This document shows, one piece after another, positions 17,796-27,398 of a stretch of 64,000 nucleotides of DNA; the first letter of the stretch is position 1, and every line of letters begins with the position of its first letter. The position numbers were made by a program, and so were the translations under genes. This stretch comes from Bacteroidales bacterium. Lineage in GTDB: Bacteria > Bacteroidota > Bacteroidia > Bacteroidales > Muribaculaceae. The notes beneath the pieces were generated by a model that saw nothing but the letters and a program-made list of their open reading frames with translations, had not been told where the DNA came from and searched no databases. The stretch lies in assembly GCA_015061005.1 (NCBI GenBank), contig SUXJ01000004.1, positions 62,001 through 126,000 of the forward strand, written 5' to 3'.

Positions 17796-20700
17796 ATGAG
17801 AAAAAGTTCCTTACCCTGGCGCTATGCCCTTTTGGGTCTTGTTGCCATGACAATGATGGCTCCGGCATCGGCTTATGCTGCTGCGGATCCTTCAGGTGAG
17901 CCGGCAGCTCAAGCTCCCGCCGGCATGCGTACTGTGACCGGTTTGGTTGTCGATGATGCCGATGGCGAACCCCTTCCGGGTGCAACCGTTGCTATCGTGG
18001 GCGACAAAGCCGCAGTGACTGCCACCGACATCGATGGTAACTTCAGCTTGAACATTCCTACCGGGAAGAAAGTAACGCTGTTGGTTACCTACGTCGGCTA
18101 CAACGAAGCTCGCGTACCCGTTGACGACCTCGGCTATGTTCGTGTCGGCATGAAGGGCGCAGAAAACACTCTCGATGAGGTTATCGTCGTTGGTTCAGGT
18201 ACTCAGAAGCGTGTATCCGTAACCGGTGCAATTACCTCTGTGAAGGGCGATGAGCTCAAGCTCCCCTCCACTAACCTTACCAACGCTTTGGCCGGTAAAA
18301 TTGCCGGCGTTGTTGCTCAGACCACTTCCGGTGAACCCGGTTCTGCTGCTGAGTTCTACATTCGCGGTATTGCAACATTCGGTGGCCGTGCCACTCCCCT
18401 TATCCTTTTGGACGACGTTGAAATCTCCGCTAATGACCTTAACTATGTCCCCGCTGAAAACATCGAATCTTTCTCAATCCTGAAAGACGCATCTGCAACT
18501 GCAATCTATGGTGCTCGCGGTGCAAACGGTGTGATGATCGTTAAGACTAAAGGCGGTGACTATAACTCTCAGACCAAGATTGGTGTAAGTTTCGATGCTT
18601 CTTTCAACTTCTTGGACAAGTTCCCCGATTTCGTTGAAGGCGGTCGCTACATGGAAATGTACAATATCGCTAACCAATCTCGCGGTCGTGACGCCGTTTA
18701 CAGCGCCGACGAAATCCGTTGGACCACAAACAAGGTTAACCCCTACGTTTATCCTAACGTTGACTGGGGCGATATCCTTTTCCGCAACATGGCATCTCGC
18801 CAGCGCGGTAACGTGAACGTGAGCGGTGGTGGTTCCAAAGTTAAGTACTACATGTCAATCGACGTGCAGCACGAAGACGGTCTTCTCAACACCGAGAAGC
18901 TCTACTCTTGGAACAATAACATTCAGCTCTTCAACTACACGTTCCAAAACAACATTTCGTACAAACTGACTTCTTCTACCACCATCAGCATGAACATGAA
19001 TGCTCAGGTGCGTCAGAAATCAGGTCCCAACGTAGGTGCAAGCTCAATCTTCAACTACACGTTGACCACTACTCCGATTGCGTTCCCCACCGTATTCCCC
19101 GGCAACGTTGACGATGAATACATCCGCTACGGCTCACGCAAATATTCGGAACACACCCTTGCCAACCCCTACGCTGTGATGAATACCTCGTATTCTCAGA
19201 ACAACGAAACCACTCTTAACACCGTAGTTAAGATTAATCAAGACCTTGACTTCGTAACCAAGGGCTTGCGTTTCGAAGCTTGGGTTAACTTGAAGGCTTG
19301 GAGCGGCATGAGCTTCAACCGCAGCATCACTCCTTACTACATGACTCTTGCCGGTAACAAGGCTAACTATGTTGACCCCGTAACCGGTGAACTCCGTCCT
19401 CACACCGAAGGCACTATCTATCGCACCAATACTCTGCAGGAAGGTACTGCATATCTGAGCGAATCCGCTTTGAATCGTTCTTCTGACCAGACTTTTGAAA
19501 TTCAGGCTCGCTTCGACTGGAACCGCAAGTTCGGTCTCCACGATGTTAGCGCAATGGTGCAATATCGTCAGTGGGAATATCGCGGTGCAGTTCTGCCCAA
19601 CCGTAACCAAGGCTTCTCTTTCCGCGCCACTTACGACTATGCTCACCGTTACCTCGTTGAATTCAACGCCGGTTATAACGGTACCGAACGTCTTGCTCCC
19701 GGCCACCGCTTCGGTTTCTTCCCCGCAGCATCTATCGGTTGGGTAATCAGCAACGAACCTTGGTTTGAACCCGCAACCAAAGTTGTCAACAACCTTAAGC
19801 TCCGTGCTTCTCACGGTCTCGTAGGTTCTGACGCTCTCGGTCAGCCCGGCGGTTCTTACTTCCTCTATATCGACAAGATTACCGACAATAACATCAACTA
19901 CGTTCAATGGAAGTCAGGTGACTATGACGTTGGTACAGTTAACCGCGGTGGTCCTCAAGTTACCTACTATGCTATCCTTGAAACAGGTTGGGAAAAATCT
20001 CGTCAAACCGACATCGGTATCGAGTTCACTCTCTTCAATGACTTCACCTTTACCGGCGACCTCTTCTGGCAGAAGCGTTACGACATCTTCATGGAACGTA
20101 AGGCATGGCCCAAGTCTCTCGGTTATGGTCAAGCAACTCCTTGGGCTTCAAAGGGTAAGATGATCAATAAGGGTGGTGACCTCTCTGTTGCTTACAACAA
20201 GACTATCAACAAAGACTTCAGCTTCAGCATCACCGGTACTTTCACCTATGCTGAAAATAAACTCACCGACTGGGACGAACCTATCTATCCCTACACTTGG
20301 ATGATGGGTACCGGACTGCCAGTAGGCGGCTCAAAGACCGTTGGTTACATCGCTGAAGGCCTTTTCGAAAGCGAAGAAGAAATCGCTAACTCTCCCGCTC
20401 AGAACGTAGGTTCTACTCCCATGGTGGGCGATATCAAATATCGTGACCTCAATGGTGACGGCGTTATCAACAATAATGACCAAACCATGATCAGCGAATA
20501 CGGTCGCGTGCCTCGTATTCAGTACGGTTTCGGCGGTACTATCAACTGGAAGGCATTCGACTTCGGCTTCCAATTCACCGGTTCAGCCAAGCGCACTATC
20601 ATGATCAACGGCGTTGACCCGTTCCAAGAAGGCGGCACAAATGCCGATGCTCGCAACGTCCTCACTTGGATCTCCGACAGCTTCTATGATCCGATCAACG

Positions 20701-20978
20701 ATCCTGACAACTTCGACGTTGAATATCCTCGTCTGGGTAACATGAGCACCGACGTTACCAACAACACCGTTGCTTCAACTTGGTGGATGCGTAATGGCGC
20801 GTTCCTGCGCTTGCGCAACGTGGAACTCGGTTGGCGTTTCCCCTATGGTCGCGTTTACGTGTCAGGTCAAAACCTCCTGTCATTCAGCCCCTTCAAGCAT
20901 TGGGATCCCGAGCTCTCAAGCTGGAACTCATATCCTATGCAGAAGACTGTAACCGTTGGCGTGCAGATCTCCATCTAA
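17796..20978 (+). CDS. SusC/RagA-family TonB-linked outer-membrane protein
   Basis: From the ATG at 17796 the protein is 1060 aa. It has an N-terminal signal (MRKSSLPWRY then a hydrophobic segment to about residue 30), a carboxypeptidase-D-regulatory-like domain (TVTGLVVDDADGEPLPGATV, about 45-125), a TonB plug (SVTGAITSVKG, FYIRGIATFG, PLILLDDVEI) and a barrel ending in Gln-Ile-Ser-Ile. A TTG at 17736 in the same frame would add 20 residues without signal character and is rejected. The companion genes include no glycosidase, so the glycan is unknown. Codons are strongly C-ending (AAC, TTC, GAC, CTC), as expected of highly expressed genes. Confidence 0.95.
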   Translation: MRKSSLPWRYALLGLVAMTMMAPASAYAAADPSGEPAAQAPAGMRTVTGLVVDDADGEPLPGATVAIVGDKAAVTATDIDGNFSLNIPTGKKVTLLVTYVGYNEARVPVDDLGYVRVGMKGAENTLDEVIVVGSGTQKRVSVTGAITSVKGDELKLPSTNLTNALAGKIAGVVAQTTSGEPGSAAEFYIRGIATFGGRATPLILLDDVEISANDLNYVPAENIESFSILKDASATAIYGARGANGVMIVKTKGGDYNSQTKIGVSFDASFNFLDKFPDFVEGGRYMEMYNIANQSRGRDAVYSADEIRWTTNKVNPYVYPNVDWGDILFRNMASRQRGNVNVSGGGSKVKYYMSIDVQHEDGLLNTEKLYSWNNNIQLFNYTFQNNISYKLTSSTTISMNMNAQVRQKSGPNVGASSIFNYTLTTTPIAFPTVFPGNVDDEYIRYGSRKYSEHTLANPYAVMNTSYSQNNETTLNTVVKINQDLDFVTKGLRFEAWVNLKAWSGMSFNRSITPYYMTLAGNKANYVDPVTGELRPHTEGTIYRTNTLQEGTAYLSESALNRSSDQTFEIQARFDWNRKFGLHDVSAMVQYRQWEYRGAVLPNRNQGFSFRATYDYAHRYLVEFNAGYNGTERLAPGHRFGFFPAASIGWVISNEPWFEPATKVVNNLKLRASHGLVGSDALGQPGGSYFLYIDKITDNNINYVQWKSGDYDVGTVNRGGPQVTYYAILETGWEKSRQTDIGIEFTLFNDFTFTGDLFWQKRYDIFMERKAWPKSLGYGQATPWASKGKMINKGGDLSVAYNKTINKDFSFSITGTFTYAENKLTDWDEPIYPYTWMMGTGLPVGGSKTVGYIAEGLFESEEEIANSPAQNVGSTPMVGDIKYRDLNGDGVINNNDQTMISEYGRVPRIQYGFGGTINWKAFDFGFQFTGSAKRTIMINGVDPFQEGGTNADARNVLTWISDSFYDPINDPDNFDVEYPRLGNMSTDVTNNTVASTWWMRNGAFLRLRNVELGWRFPYGRVYVSGQNLLSFSPFKHWDPELSSWNSYPMQKTVTVGVQISI

Positions 20979-21011
20979 TCCAACCCTTAATATAAAATAA
21001 GAGACTAAAAC

Positions 21012-23174
21012 ATGAAACTCAATAAAATCTTTCAATTCGCAACCATCGCTGTTGCATCGGCTACGCTCCTTGGCGTAACCTCCTGCAACTATCTCGATGT
21101 TGTTCCGCCGGAACAGCCCGGTCTTTCGGACGCGATGAAGAACCACAACAACGCTTTGGGCTTCTTGCACTCTTGCTACAATGCGTTCAACGATCGCGAC
21201 CACATGCCGCGTGACTATCGTTCGACTTTCAACTCTGCAAACGACGAATACCTGATTCCGGAAGTTTGGTACTCCATCGATAACCCGAATGCGTATGCGG
21301 TAATGCGTAACACGCAGACCACTACTGTAACCACCTACTGGGACCACTACTACAACGGTATTGGTCAGACTCTTCTCTTTGATCGCGAACTCGATACCGA
21401 AGGCAAAAATAATGAGGTTTGCGTTGACGAAGAAGAATATAAGATGTGGAAAGCAGAATCTCGCTTCTGCCGTGCTTACTATCACTTCGAACTTCTTCGC
21501 CTCTATGGTCCTATCGTAATCACCGACAAACTCGTTTCCATGGAAACCGGTTTGAGTGAATATCCCGGTCGTACTCACTTCGACGGCTGTGTGGACTGGA
21601 TCGTTAATGAACTCGAGTTGGCTGAAAAGGACCTCCCCGAATCTCGCGATATCGCTGAACTCAACCGCGCCACTAAGGTAATGTGTAAGGCTCTGAAGGG
21701 TCGTGTGCTCCTTTATGCCGCATCTCCCCTGTGGAATGGTGAATTCCCCACTGCTTATAGAGGTTGGTGCCAGAGCGGAAACAACTGGAACTCAAAGAAT
21801 CCAGTAACCGGTCAAGACTACGGTCGTGCACTCGTTTCTACCGAATTCAAGCCCGAGAAGTGGCAGCGTGCCCTCAAGGCTTGCTCTGAAGCTCTTAAAT
21901 ACGCTGAAGATAACGGCTTTGCTCTCTTTGACCCTCAAATTCGCGACGAAAGAGACCAAATTGACGCAGACGTTGCTCCCGAGCAAATTCGTATCCCCGG
22001 ATTCGCAGCTATGTGTCAGAAGTTGGAAAACTCTTCTCTCACCTTTGCTAATGCCGATGGTGACGAAGAACCTTTCAGCGCTGAAGAGTTCCTCCGTGCC
22101 GTTTACAAGCTCCGCTACCTGAACACTACCACTTATAACGAAGGTAACCACGAGATCATTATTGCCACAAACTTTGAAACCTATGGTCGTATTGACTCTC
22201 GTCTGCCTCGTCGAGTTCTTCAAACCACTTCCAATTCACAGTGGAAAGAAGGTTGGAACGGTGTTAGCCCCACTCTCTACACGGTTGAACACTTCCTCAA
22301 TGCCGACGGTACTCTCCCCGGTACTGCCAGCAAGGTATTCGGTACTCTCAGCTCCGGTCAGTTCCACAAAGAAGCCGGTCTCGGCAAGGAAGATAACGTT
22401 GACCGCAGCCGCGTTACCAATATCTGCTTGAACCGTGAACCTCGTTTCTATGCTTGGATCGGTTTCGACGGTGGTGACTACCTCACTAACCTGAAAGACG
22501 GCGAACCTTGCGTGCTCAACATGCGCGATGCTGAACAGCAAGGACGCGGACAGGGCGAACGTAACTACTCGGTTACCGGTTTCCTCTCTATGAAACACGT
22601 TGACCCGCTCGCTAAGTGGGATAGCAACAACGGTACTTGGACCACCGGTAAGGAAAGCCCCGAAGTATTCCTCCGTTTTGCTGAACTCATTCTCAACGTT
22701 GCCGAATGTCAGGCTGAAATGGCAGTAAGAGGCATTAGCCCCGCTGCTGATGATCAGCTCAACGCCGGCAAAGATATGCAGACTGAAGCTATCAATAACG
22801 TTAACAAAATCCGCACTCGTGCTTACGTTGGTAAGTTAACTGCAGATATGCTTGGTATTACAGAGATTCGCACTTCCGATGGCGCAGATGTCAAATGGGA
22901 TATTGTTCGCTGGGTACGTAACGAACGCTTTGTGGAACTTTGGGACGAAGGTGTGCGCTACTTCGACGTTCGTCGTTGGGTTGCAGGTGATGAATACTTC
23001 GGCTATGGCAAACGTCGCGGCCTCAATGGTCTCGCTGTTAACCCCGGTGCTGCTTTCCTCACTCCGATGATGATCAATAGCCAGTACACTTTCCACTATC
23101 GCCAGTATCTGTATCCCATCTACAATGATGAAGTTTACAGAAACCCGCAGATGGTACAAAACCCCGGTTTCTAA
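21012..23174 (+). CDS. SusD/RagB-family nutrient-binding lipoprotein, long form
   Basis: This 720-aa protein is longer than the 500-600 aa usual for SusD. It has a lipoprotein signal ending Gly-Val-Thr-Ser-Cys and Asn-Tyr-Leu-Asp after the Cys, the N-terminal SusD-like domain with YYHFELLRLYG, and the C-terminal RagB domain with EGVRYFDVRRW. It forms the lid for the SusC encoded 33 nt upstream. The extra length lies mainly in the middle, between about residues 230 and 480. Codon use matches the highly expressed style of the SusC gene. Confidence 0.94.
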   Translation: MKLNKIFQFATIAVASATLLGVTSCNYLDVVPPEQPGLSDAMKNHNNALGFLHSCYNAFNDRDHMPRDYRSTFNSANDEYLIPEVWYSIDNPNAYAVMRNTQTTTVTTYWDHYYNGIGQTLLFDRELDTEGKNNEVCVDEEEYKMWKAESRFCRAYYHFELLRLYGPIVITDKLVSMETGLSEYPGRTHFDGCVDWIVNELELAEKDLPESRDIAELNRATKVMCKALKGRVLLYAASPLWNGEFPTAYRGWCQSGNNWNSKNPVTGQDYGRALVSTEFKPEKWQRALKACSEALKYAEDNGFALFDPQIRDERDQIDADVAPEQIRIPGFAAMCQKLENSSLTFANADGDEEPFSAEEFLRAVYKLRYLNTTTYNEGNHEIIIATNFETYGRIDSRLPRRVLQTTSNSQWKEGWNGVSPTLYTVEHFLNADGTLPGTASKVFGTLSSGQFHKEAGLGKEDNVDRSRVTNICLNREPRFYAWIGFDGGDYLTNLKDGEPCVLNMRDAEQQGRGQGERNYSVTGFLSMKHVDPLAKWDSNNGTWTTGKESPEVFLRFAELILNVAECQAEMAVRGISPAADDQLNAGKDMQTEAINNVNKIRTRAYVGKLTADMLGITEIRTSDGADVKWDIVRWVRNERFVELWDEGVRYFDVRRWVAGDEYFGYGKRRGLNGLAVNPGAAFLTPMMINSQYTFHYRQYLYPIYNDEVYRNPQMVQNPGF

Positions 23175-23216
23175 TCGATTAATCATTAACCGACTTAAAC
23201 CAATTTGAATAATAAT

Positions 23217-24977
23217 ATGAAGAAAATTATCATAGCCTCGGGATTGCTTGCTCTCATGGGTGCTGCCACCTCTTGTGACAAGTACGACATCTATCCCGAA
23301 CAATATGGCGACGTCATGATGATTAAGAACGCCGGCGAAAAGGAGGTTACCGTCTATGCTACCGATGATGCCGCTGAATATGGCATCACTGTGATGAAGG
23401 GCGGTTTCGACCCCGAGGACGCTTCATCGGCTGTGCTTCGCGTCATGACTGAAGATGACTTTAAGTCATATAAGGAGAAGTATTATGGCGATCCCAACTT
23501 TGCGGGTCTCGATTATCTTGCTCCCGAATTCTACACTTTTGTTGACGGAGACGGTAATTTCGTCAGCGGTTATAATGAAACAACCGGAGAAGTTGAAGAC
23601 GGCGAACTCGTTCATGAATTCACTTCTGCTGATGACCGTTTCTTTACAGGTAATATCCTTCTGAATGCGCAGAAGATTTCTGACTGGCGTCTCCAGATGG
23701 AATCTACCCCCGAAGGCGAACTTGAGCTGAATGCGAAGAAGTTTGTCATTCCCGTTGGTCTCTATTCTGAAACCGACTCAGTGAATGCCGATGGCTTCTA
23801 TGTGATGCTCGAACCCGTGGTGACAGATCCCGTGATGACAGTAACCGTTGAACATAACGGTTATGCCTTGACCGAAATTTCTCGCACCAAGCTCGTTGAC
23901 GATCCCGCGTTCCTCAATGTTAATATTGAGCCCGAAGTTTACTTGGAAATCCCCTGTAAGAACAACTATGGGTTCTCCGTTAAGTTCCAATCCACTGCCG
24001 GTCTGGTTAGCAATTTCAACGGCAACAACTCTGACGTTCAGTTGGCTGACCTGAAGAACCCCAAGAAGGACGAGCTTGACTTTAACAGCCCTGAAGGTTG
24101 GGTATTCAAACTCGGTACTGAAAAGGATGGCGAACTCGTTGATGAAATTGAATTCCCCAAGGGAGAAACAAGAGTACGTTTGCCCTTGACTTTCAATACT
24201 AAGCTTATTAATCCGAACGATCTTTCAAGCAACTTTGTTAAAGGTATCCAGTTCAAATCCGCCACTAGCGGTAAGATCGGTATTGACATGGTTTGGGATG
24301 AAAGTGTGCCCGAAAAAGTTCAGAAGTCTTTGAAACTTCCCCGTAATCCCGAAGATGCAACTCAACCTTATGTGTTCTTCGTTGGTTACAAGGTGGTTGA
24401 AACTCCGCTCGAACTTAACGACGGTTGCGTGACTTCAAATGACTGCGAACCTACTGAAGGCTCAATCGGTGCATTGTTCGACGGTAACCTCTCAACATTC
24501 TTCCACTCAGGTTGGACAGTGGCATTCGAACGTTCAGTTCCCTTCGCTTCATATCTTGAAATCGAAGTTCCCACCAACAATGACGTTAACGCTTGCTACT
24601 TCCAGTTCACTTCTCGTGTTCACAATAATCCTCAGTCTCCGAAGCAAGTACACTTGTACTATTCTAACGAGGATGATCCCGAGATCAGAATGAACGCTAA
24701 CTCTTGGAAGGGTAAAGACGGTGTGACTGCCGATAAACAAGATGCTGAACCCTTCGCTGAAATCACGCTGAAGAAGAAACTTGGTTCAGGTGAAACCGGT
24801 GAAATCGGCTCTCTTGACAAGATGGCTATCGCGCCTGAATCATTCAAGTATCTCCGTTTCTGCGTAATGCAAAATGCTGATGGCAAGTCGCTGACTTCAC
24901 CCTCTACCGCAGTTTATTGGAACCTTGCAGAACTTCGCATGTATGGTAAGTACATCGAACCTGAAAGTGCAAAATAA
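23217..24977 (+). CDS. DUF1735 (BT_3987-like) surface lipoprotein with discoidin-like C-terminus
   Basis: From the ATG at 23217 the protein is 586 aa; an upstream in-frame TTG (23205) is rejected because the lipoprotein signal begins MKKIIIASG with lipobox Ala-Thr-Ser-Cys. The first two thirds look like tandem DUF1735/BT_3987-type immunoglobulin-like domains, as in surface glycan-binding proteins. The last about 190 residues (from GSIGALFDGNLSTFFHSGW) look like an F5/8 type C carbohydrate-binding domain. It probably helps the SusC/SusD pair capture a glycan at the surface. It is 42 nt after the SusD gene and is followed by a strong terminator. Confidence 0.8.
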   Translation: MKKIIIASGLLALMGAATSCDKYDIYPEQYGDVMMIKNAGEKEVTVYATDDAAEYGITVMKGGFDPEDASSAVLRVMTEDDFKSYKEKYYGDPNFAGLDYLAPEFYTFVDGDGNFVSGYNETTGEVEDGELVHEFTSADDRFFTGNILLNAQKISDWRLQMESTPEGELELNAKKFVIPVGLYSETDSVNADGFYVMLEPVVTDPVMTVTVEHNGYALTEISRTKLVDDPAFLNVNIEPEVYLEIPCKNNYGFSVKFQSTAGLVSNFNGNNSDVQLADLKNPKKDELDFNSPEGWVFKLGTEKDGELVDEIEFPKGETRVRLPLTFNTKLINPNDLSSNFVKGIQFKSATSGKIGIDMVWDESVPEKVQKSLKLPRNPEDATQPYVFFVGYKVVETPLELNDGCVTSNDCEPTEGSIGALFDGNLSTFFHSGWTVAFERSVPFASYLEIEVPTNNDVNACYFQFTSRVHNNPQSPKQVHLYYSNEDDPEIRMNANSWKGKDGVTADKQDAEPFAEITLKKKLGSGETGEIGSLDKMAIAPESFKYLRFCVMQNADGKSLTSPSTAVYWNLAELRMYGKYIEPESAK

Positions 24978-25005
24978 TCTGAAAATCTTTCATTGAATAC
25001 TCAAG

Positions 25006-25036
25006 GACGGCGTCAATCATGACGCCGTCTTTTTTT
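25006..25036 (+). terminator. Intrinsic terminator of the second SusC/SusD operon
   Basis: A perfect 10-bp stem (25006-25015 with 25020-25029) with an ATCA loop is followed by seven T residues. It sits 28 nt after the DUF1735 stop codon. Confidence 0.9.
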
Positions 25037-25121
25037 ATTGTCGAGAATGCTGAGTGGACCGAGTTTGTCGTTAAGGGCGTTGCAATAAAAAGCGGTTTGA
25101 TACGTTAATTTTTATGTGAGA

Positions 25122-27398
25122 ATGATTCGAGTTATATTCCTCTGCCTTTTTTGCTTCTGCGCCACAGCAGTTGGAGCAAAGTATCCTCATTTTCATTTGA
25201 AAGAAGTTGAGGTGAGACCCAAGAAGGAAAAATACTCGAAAAAGAACAATCCGGCGGTGGATTTTGTGCGCCGAGTCATGGAGTGTCGAAACATGACGGA
25301 TCCGCGTCAGACCAATCCTTATTACAGTCATGGCTCTTATGAGCGCATCAACTTGGGGCTGATAAATTTCAAAACGGACTCGACTGATGCTTTGGGTTTT
25401 CTGAGTGAATATGTGGATACAACGGAACTCACAGGCAGACCCGTGCTTAACGTATCGGTGAAGGAAAAAGTGAGTGATGTGTTTTATCAACGCGAGCCGC
25501 AGAAGAGGCGAGAAGTGGTCAGGCTTAGAAATCGCAACGGGCTTGACGAAATGTTGGGCAATGCAGAGTCCCTTCAAGCAATTTATGATGACTTGCTGCG
25601 ACAGGTTGACCTTTATGATGCGAATGACATAACCTTGCTGCGCCAGAAATTCGTGAGCCCATTGGGGCGCATTGCTCCGGACTTCTATAAGTTCTATTTG
25701 ACCGATACCATTGCCGACGCTGCACATGGCGATTCGTTGGTTGTGCTGTCGTTTATGCCGCGTAACGCATCCATGCCGAGCTTCAATGGTCATATTTACG
25801 TGGTCAAAGATGATTCCGCTATGTTTATCCGACGTGCGGAGCTTAGAATGCCCCATAATAGTAATGTGAATTTTATTTCCGACATGGCATTGGTGCAGGA
25901 GTATGAACGTGCCCCGGACGGGTCGCGCCTGAAGCAACGCGATGAGGTGATTATTGAAGCCTGCTATGCCGGCATTGATGTGTATTTTTCTCGCCTTACC
26001 GTAAATAATTCCCATTCATTCAAGGAACCGAAAGACCTGACGATGTTCAATAGTGAGTCAGAAGTAATTGAGCTCAATGATCTTGGTGCCTCGATTGCGT
26101 CATACAGACCGGCAGGAACTCAACGTGGCAGTGCCGATATGGGTAGCATGATGGAGCGATTGCGTGGCAATACAACATTTTACCGATTAGAGAGGGTTGT
26201 TGCGGCATTGGTCAGCAACTATATACGTCCGGGAGGTGCAACGGCTCCGGTTGCGATAGGGCCGATATTTTCAGTAGTAAATCATAACGGTTTGGAAAGT
26301 TGGCGAGTGAGACTTGGAGGTATGACCACAGCTCACTTAAACAAACGTTTCTTTGTCGGAGGCTATGGCGCATACGGATTTAAGGATAAAAAATGGAAAT
26401 ATAAGGGCGAGATAGAATACAGCTTTATTGACAAGAAAGAACATAAGGAGGAATTCCCTATACGTTCCATAAGGTTATCGCATTCATACGATATAGACCG
26501 CCTCGGGCAGCATTATACGGCATCGGGCACTGTCTTCAACTCTTTGGCTCGCACGGACAATCACCTGATGACCTATAATCGCGAAACGGCACTGAAGTTT
26601 ACTTATGAAACAGCCGGACACATGACGTTCTCGGCAGGGTTGAGCCATTGCCGTCAGGAAGAGTCGGCGTATGTGCCGTTTATTGATGGTTACGGCACTC
26701 GCTATCCGGGCTTTCAGCAGACCGCCATTCAAATAGGGTTCAGATATGCACCCCATGAACTCTATTATCAGAACATGAACATCAGATACGAGGTGACGAG
26801 CGAATATCCGGTCATAAGCGTAAGTCATACTTATGCTCCGGGTGGATTGTTCGGCACTCGATGGGGCGTTAACAAGACTGAGGTGTCGGTTAGCAAACGG
26901 CAGTATTTTTCCGCGTGGGGACATCTTGATGCCAGCCTCGGAGCCGGGCATGTTTGGGGTGAAACGGTGTTTACGTCACTGCTGATGCCCAATGCTAACC
27001 TCAGTTATTTCTATCAGCCGCGCGCCTTTTCGCTACTCGATCCCTTGGAGTTTATCAATGATTCATACGTTGAATTGCATCTGAATTATAATGCCAATGG
27101 TGCGTTGCTGAACTATATTCCGTTGGTGAAGCGTTTGAATCTGCGTGAATTAATCGGATTTCATGCCATTTGGGGCAATTTGAGCGATCGTAATAACCCC
27201 GCGTTAAATCCCTCGCTGCTGCAATTGCCGGAGGGTGTCGAGGTGCGAAAAATGGGTAAGACTCCTTATATGGAGTTTAACGTCGGCATCGGTAATATTT
27301 TCAGAATTCTGAGCATACAATATGTGCACAGAATCACTCACCGCAGCTCTGCAACGGCAAAGAACGGGGTGCGAGTGATGTTTCAGTTCAGTTTTTAA
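25122..27398 (+). CDS. DUF5686-family outer-membrane protein
   Basis: This 758-aa protein has a signal peptide (MIRVIFLCLFCFCATAVGA), the family motif KEKYSKKNNPAVDFVRRVM (about residues 35-53), and a C-terminal half that reads as outer-membrane beta-strands, ending in Phe-Gln-Phe-Ser-Phe. DUF5686 proteins usually have a carboxypeptidase-regulatory-like domain before this motif; here it is missing, so this is a short form. Function is unknown. GTG at 25116 is an alternative start two codons upstream. The 3' end overlaps hutI by 11 bp tail to tail. Confidence 0.8.
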   Translation: MIRVIFLCLFCFCATAVGAKYPHFHLKEVEVRPKKEKYSKKNNPAVDFVRRVMECRNMTDPRQTNPYYSHGSYERINLGLINFKTDSTDALGFLSEYVDTTELTGRPVLNVSVKEKVSDVFYQREPQKRREVVRLRNRNGLDEMLGNAESLQAIYDDLLRQVDLYDANDITLLRQKFVSPLGRIAPDFYKFYLTDTIADAAHGDSLVVLSFMPRNASMPSFNGHIYVVKDDSAMFIRRAELRMPHNSNVNFISDMALVQEYERAPDGSRLKQRDEVIIEACYAGIDVYFSRLTVNNSHSFKEPKDLTMFNSESEVIELNDLGASIASYRPAGTQRGSADMGSMMERLRGNTTFYRLERVVAALVSNYIRPGGATAPVAIGPIFSVVNHNGLESWRVRLGGMTTAHLNKRFFVGGYGAYGFKDKKWKYKGEIEYSFIDKKEHKEEFPIRSIRLSHSYDIDRLGQHYTASGTVFNSLARTDNHLMTYNRETALKFTYETAGHMTFSAGLSHCRQEESAYVPFIDGYGTRYPGFQQTAIQIGFRYAPHELYYQNMNIRYEVTSEYPVISVSHTYAPGGLFGTRWGVNKTEVSVSKRQYFSAWGHLDASLGAGHVWGETVFTSLLMPNANLSYFYQPRAFSLLDPLEFINDSYVELHLNYNANGALLNYIPLVKRLNLRELIGFHAIWGNLSDRNNPALNPSLLQLPEGVEVRKMGKTPYMEFNVGIGNIFRILSIQYVHRITHRSSATAKNGVRVMFQFSF

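Noticed and set aside
19134-19907. Minus-strand frame of 257 codons inside the second SusC gene
   Set aside because: It is a shadow produced by the strong codon bias of the SusC gene; no start signal or family feature is visible.
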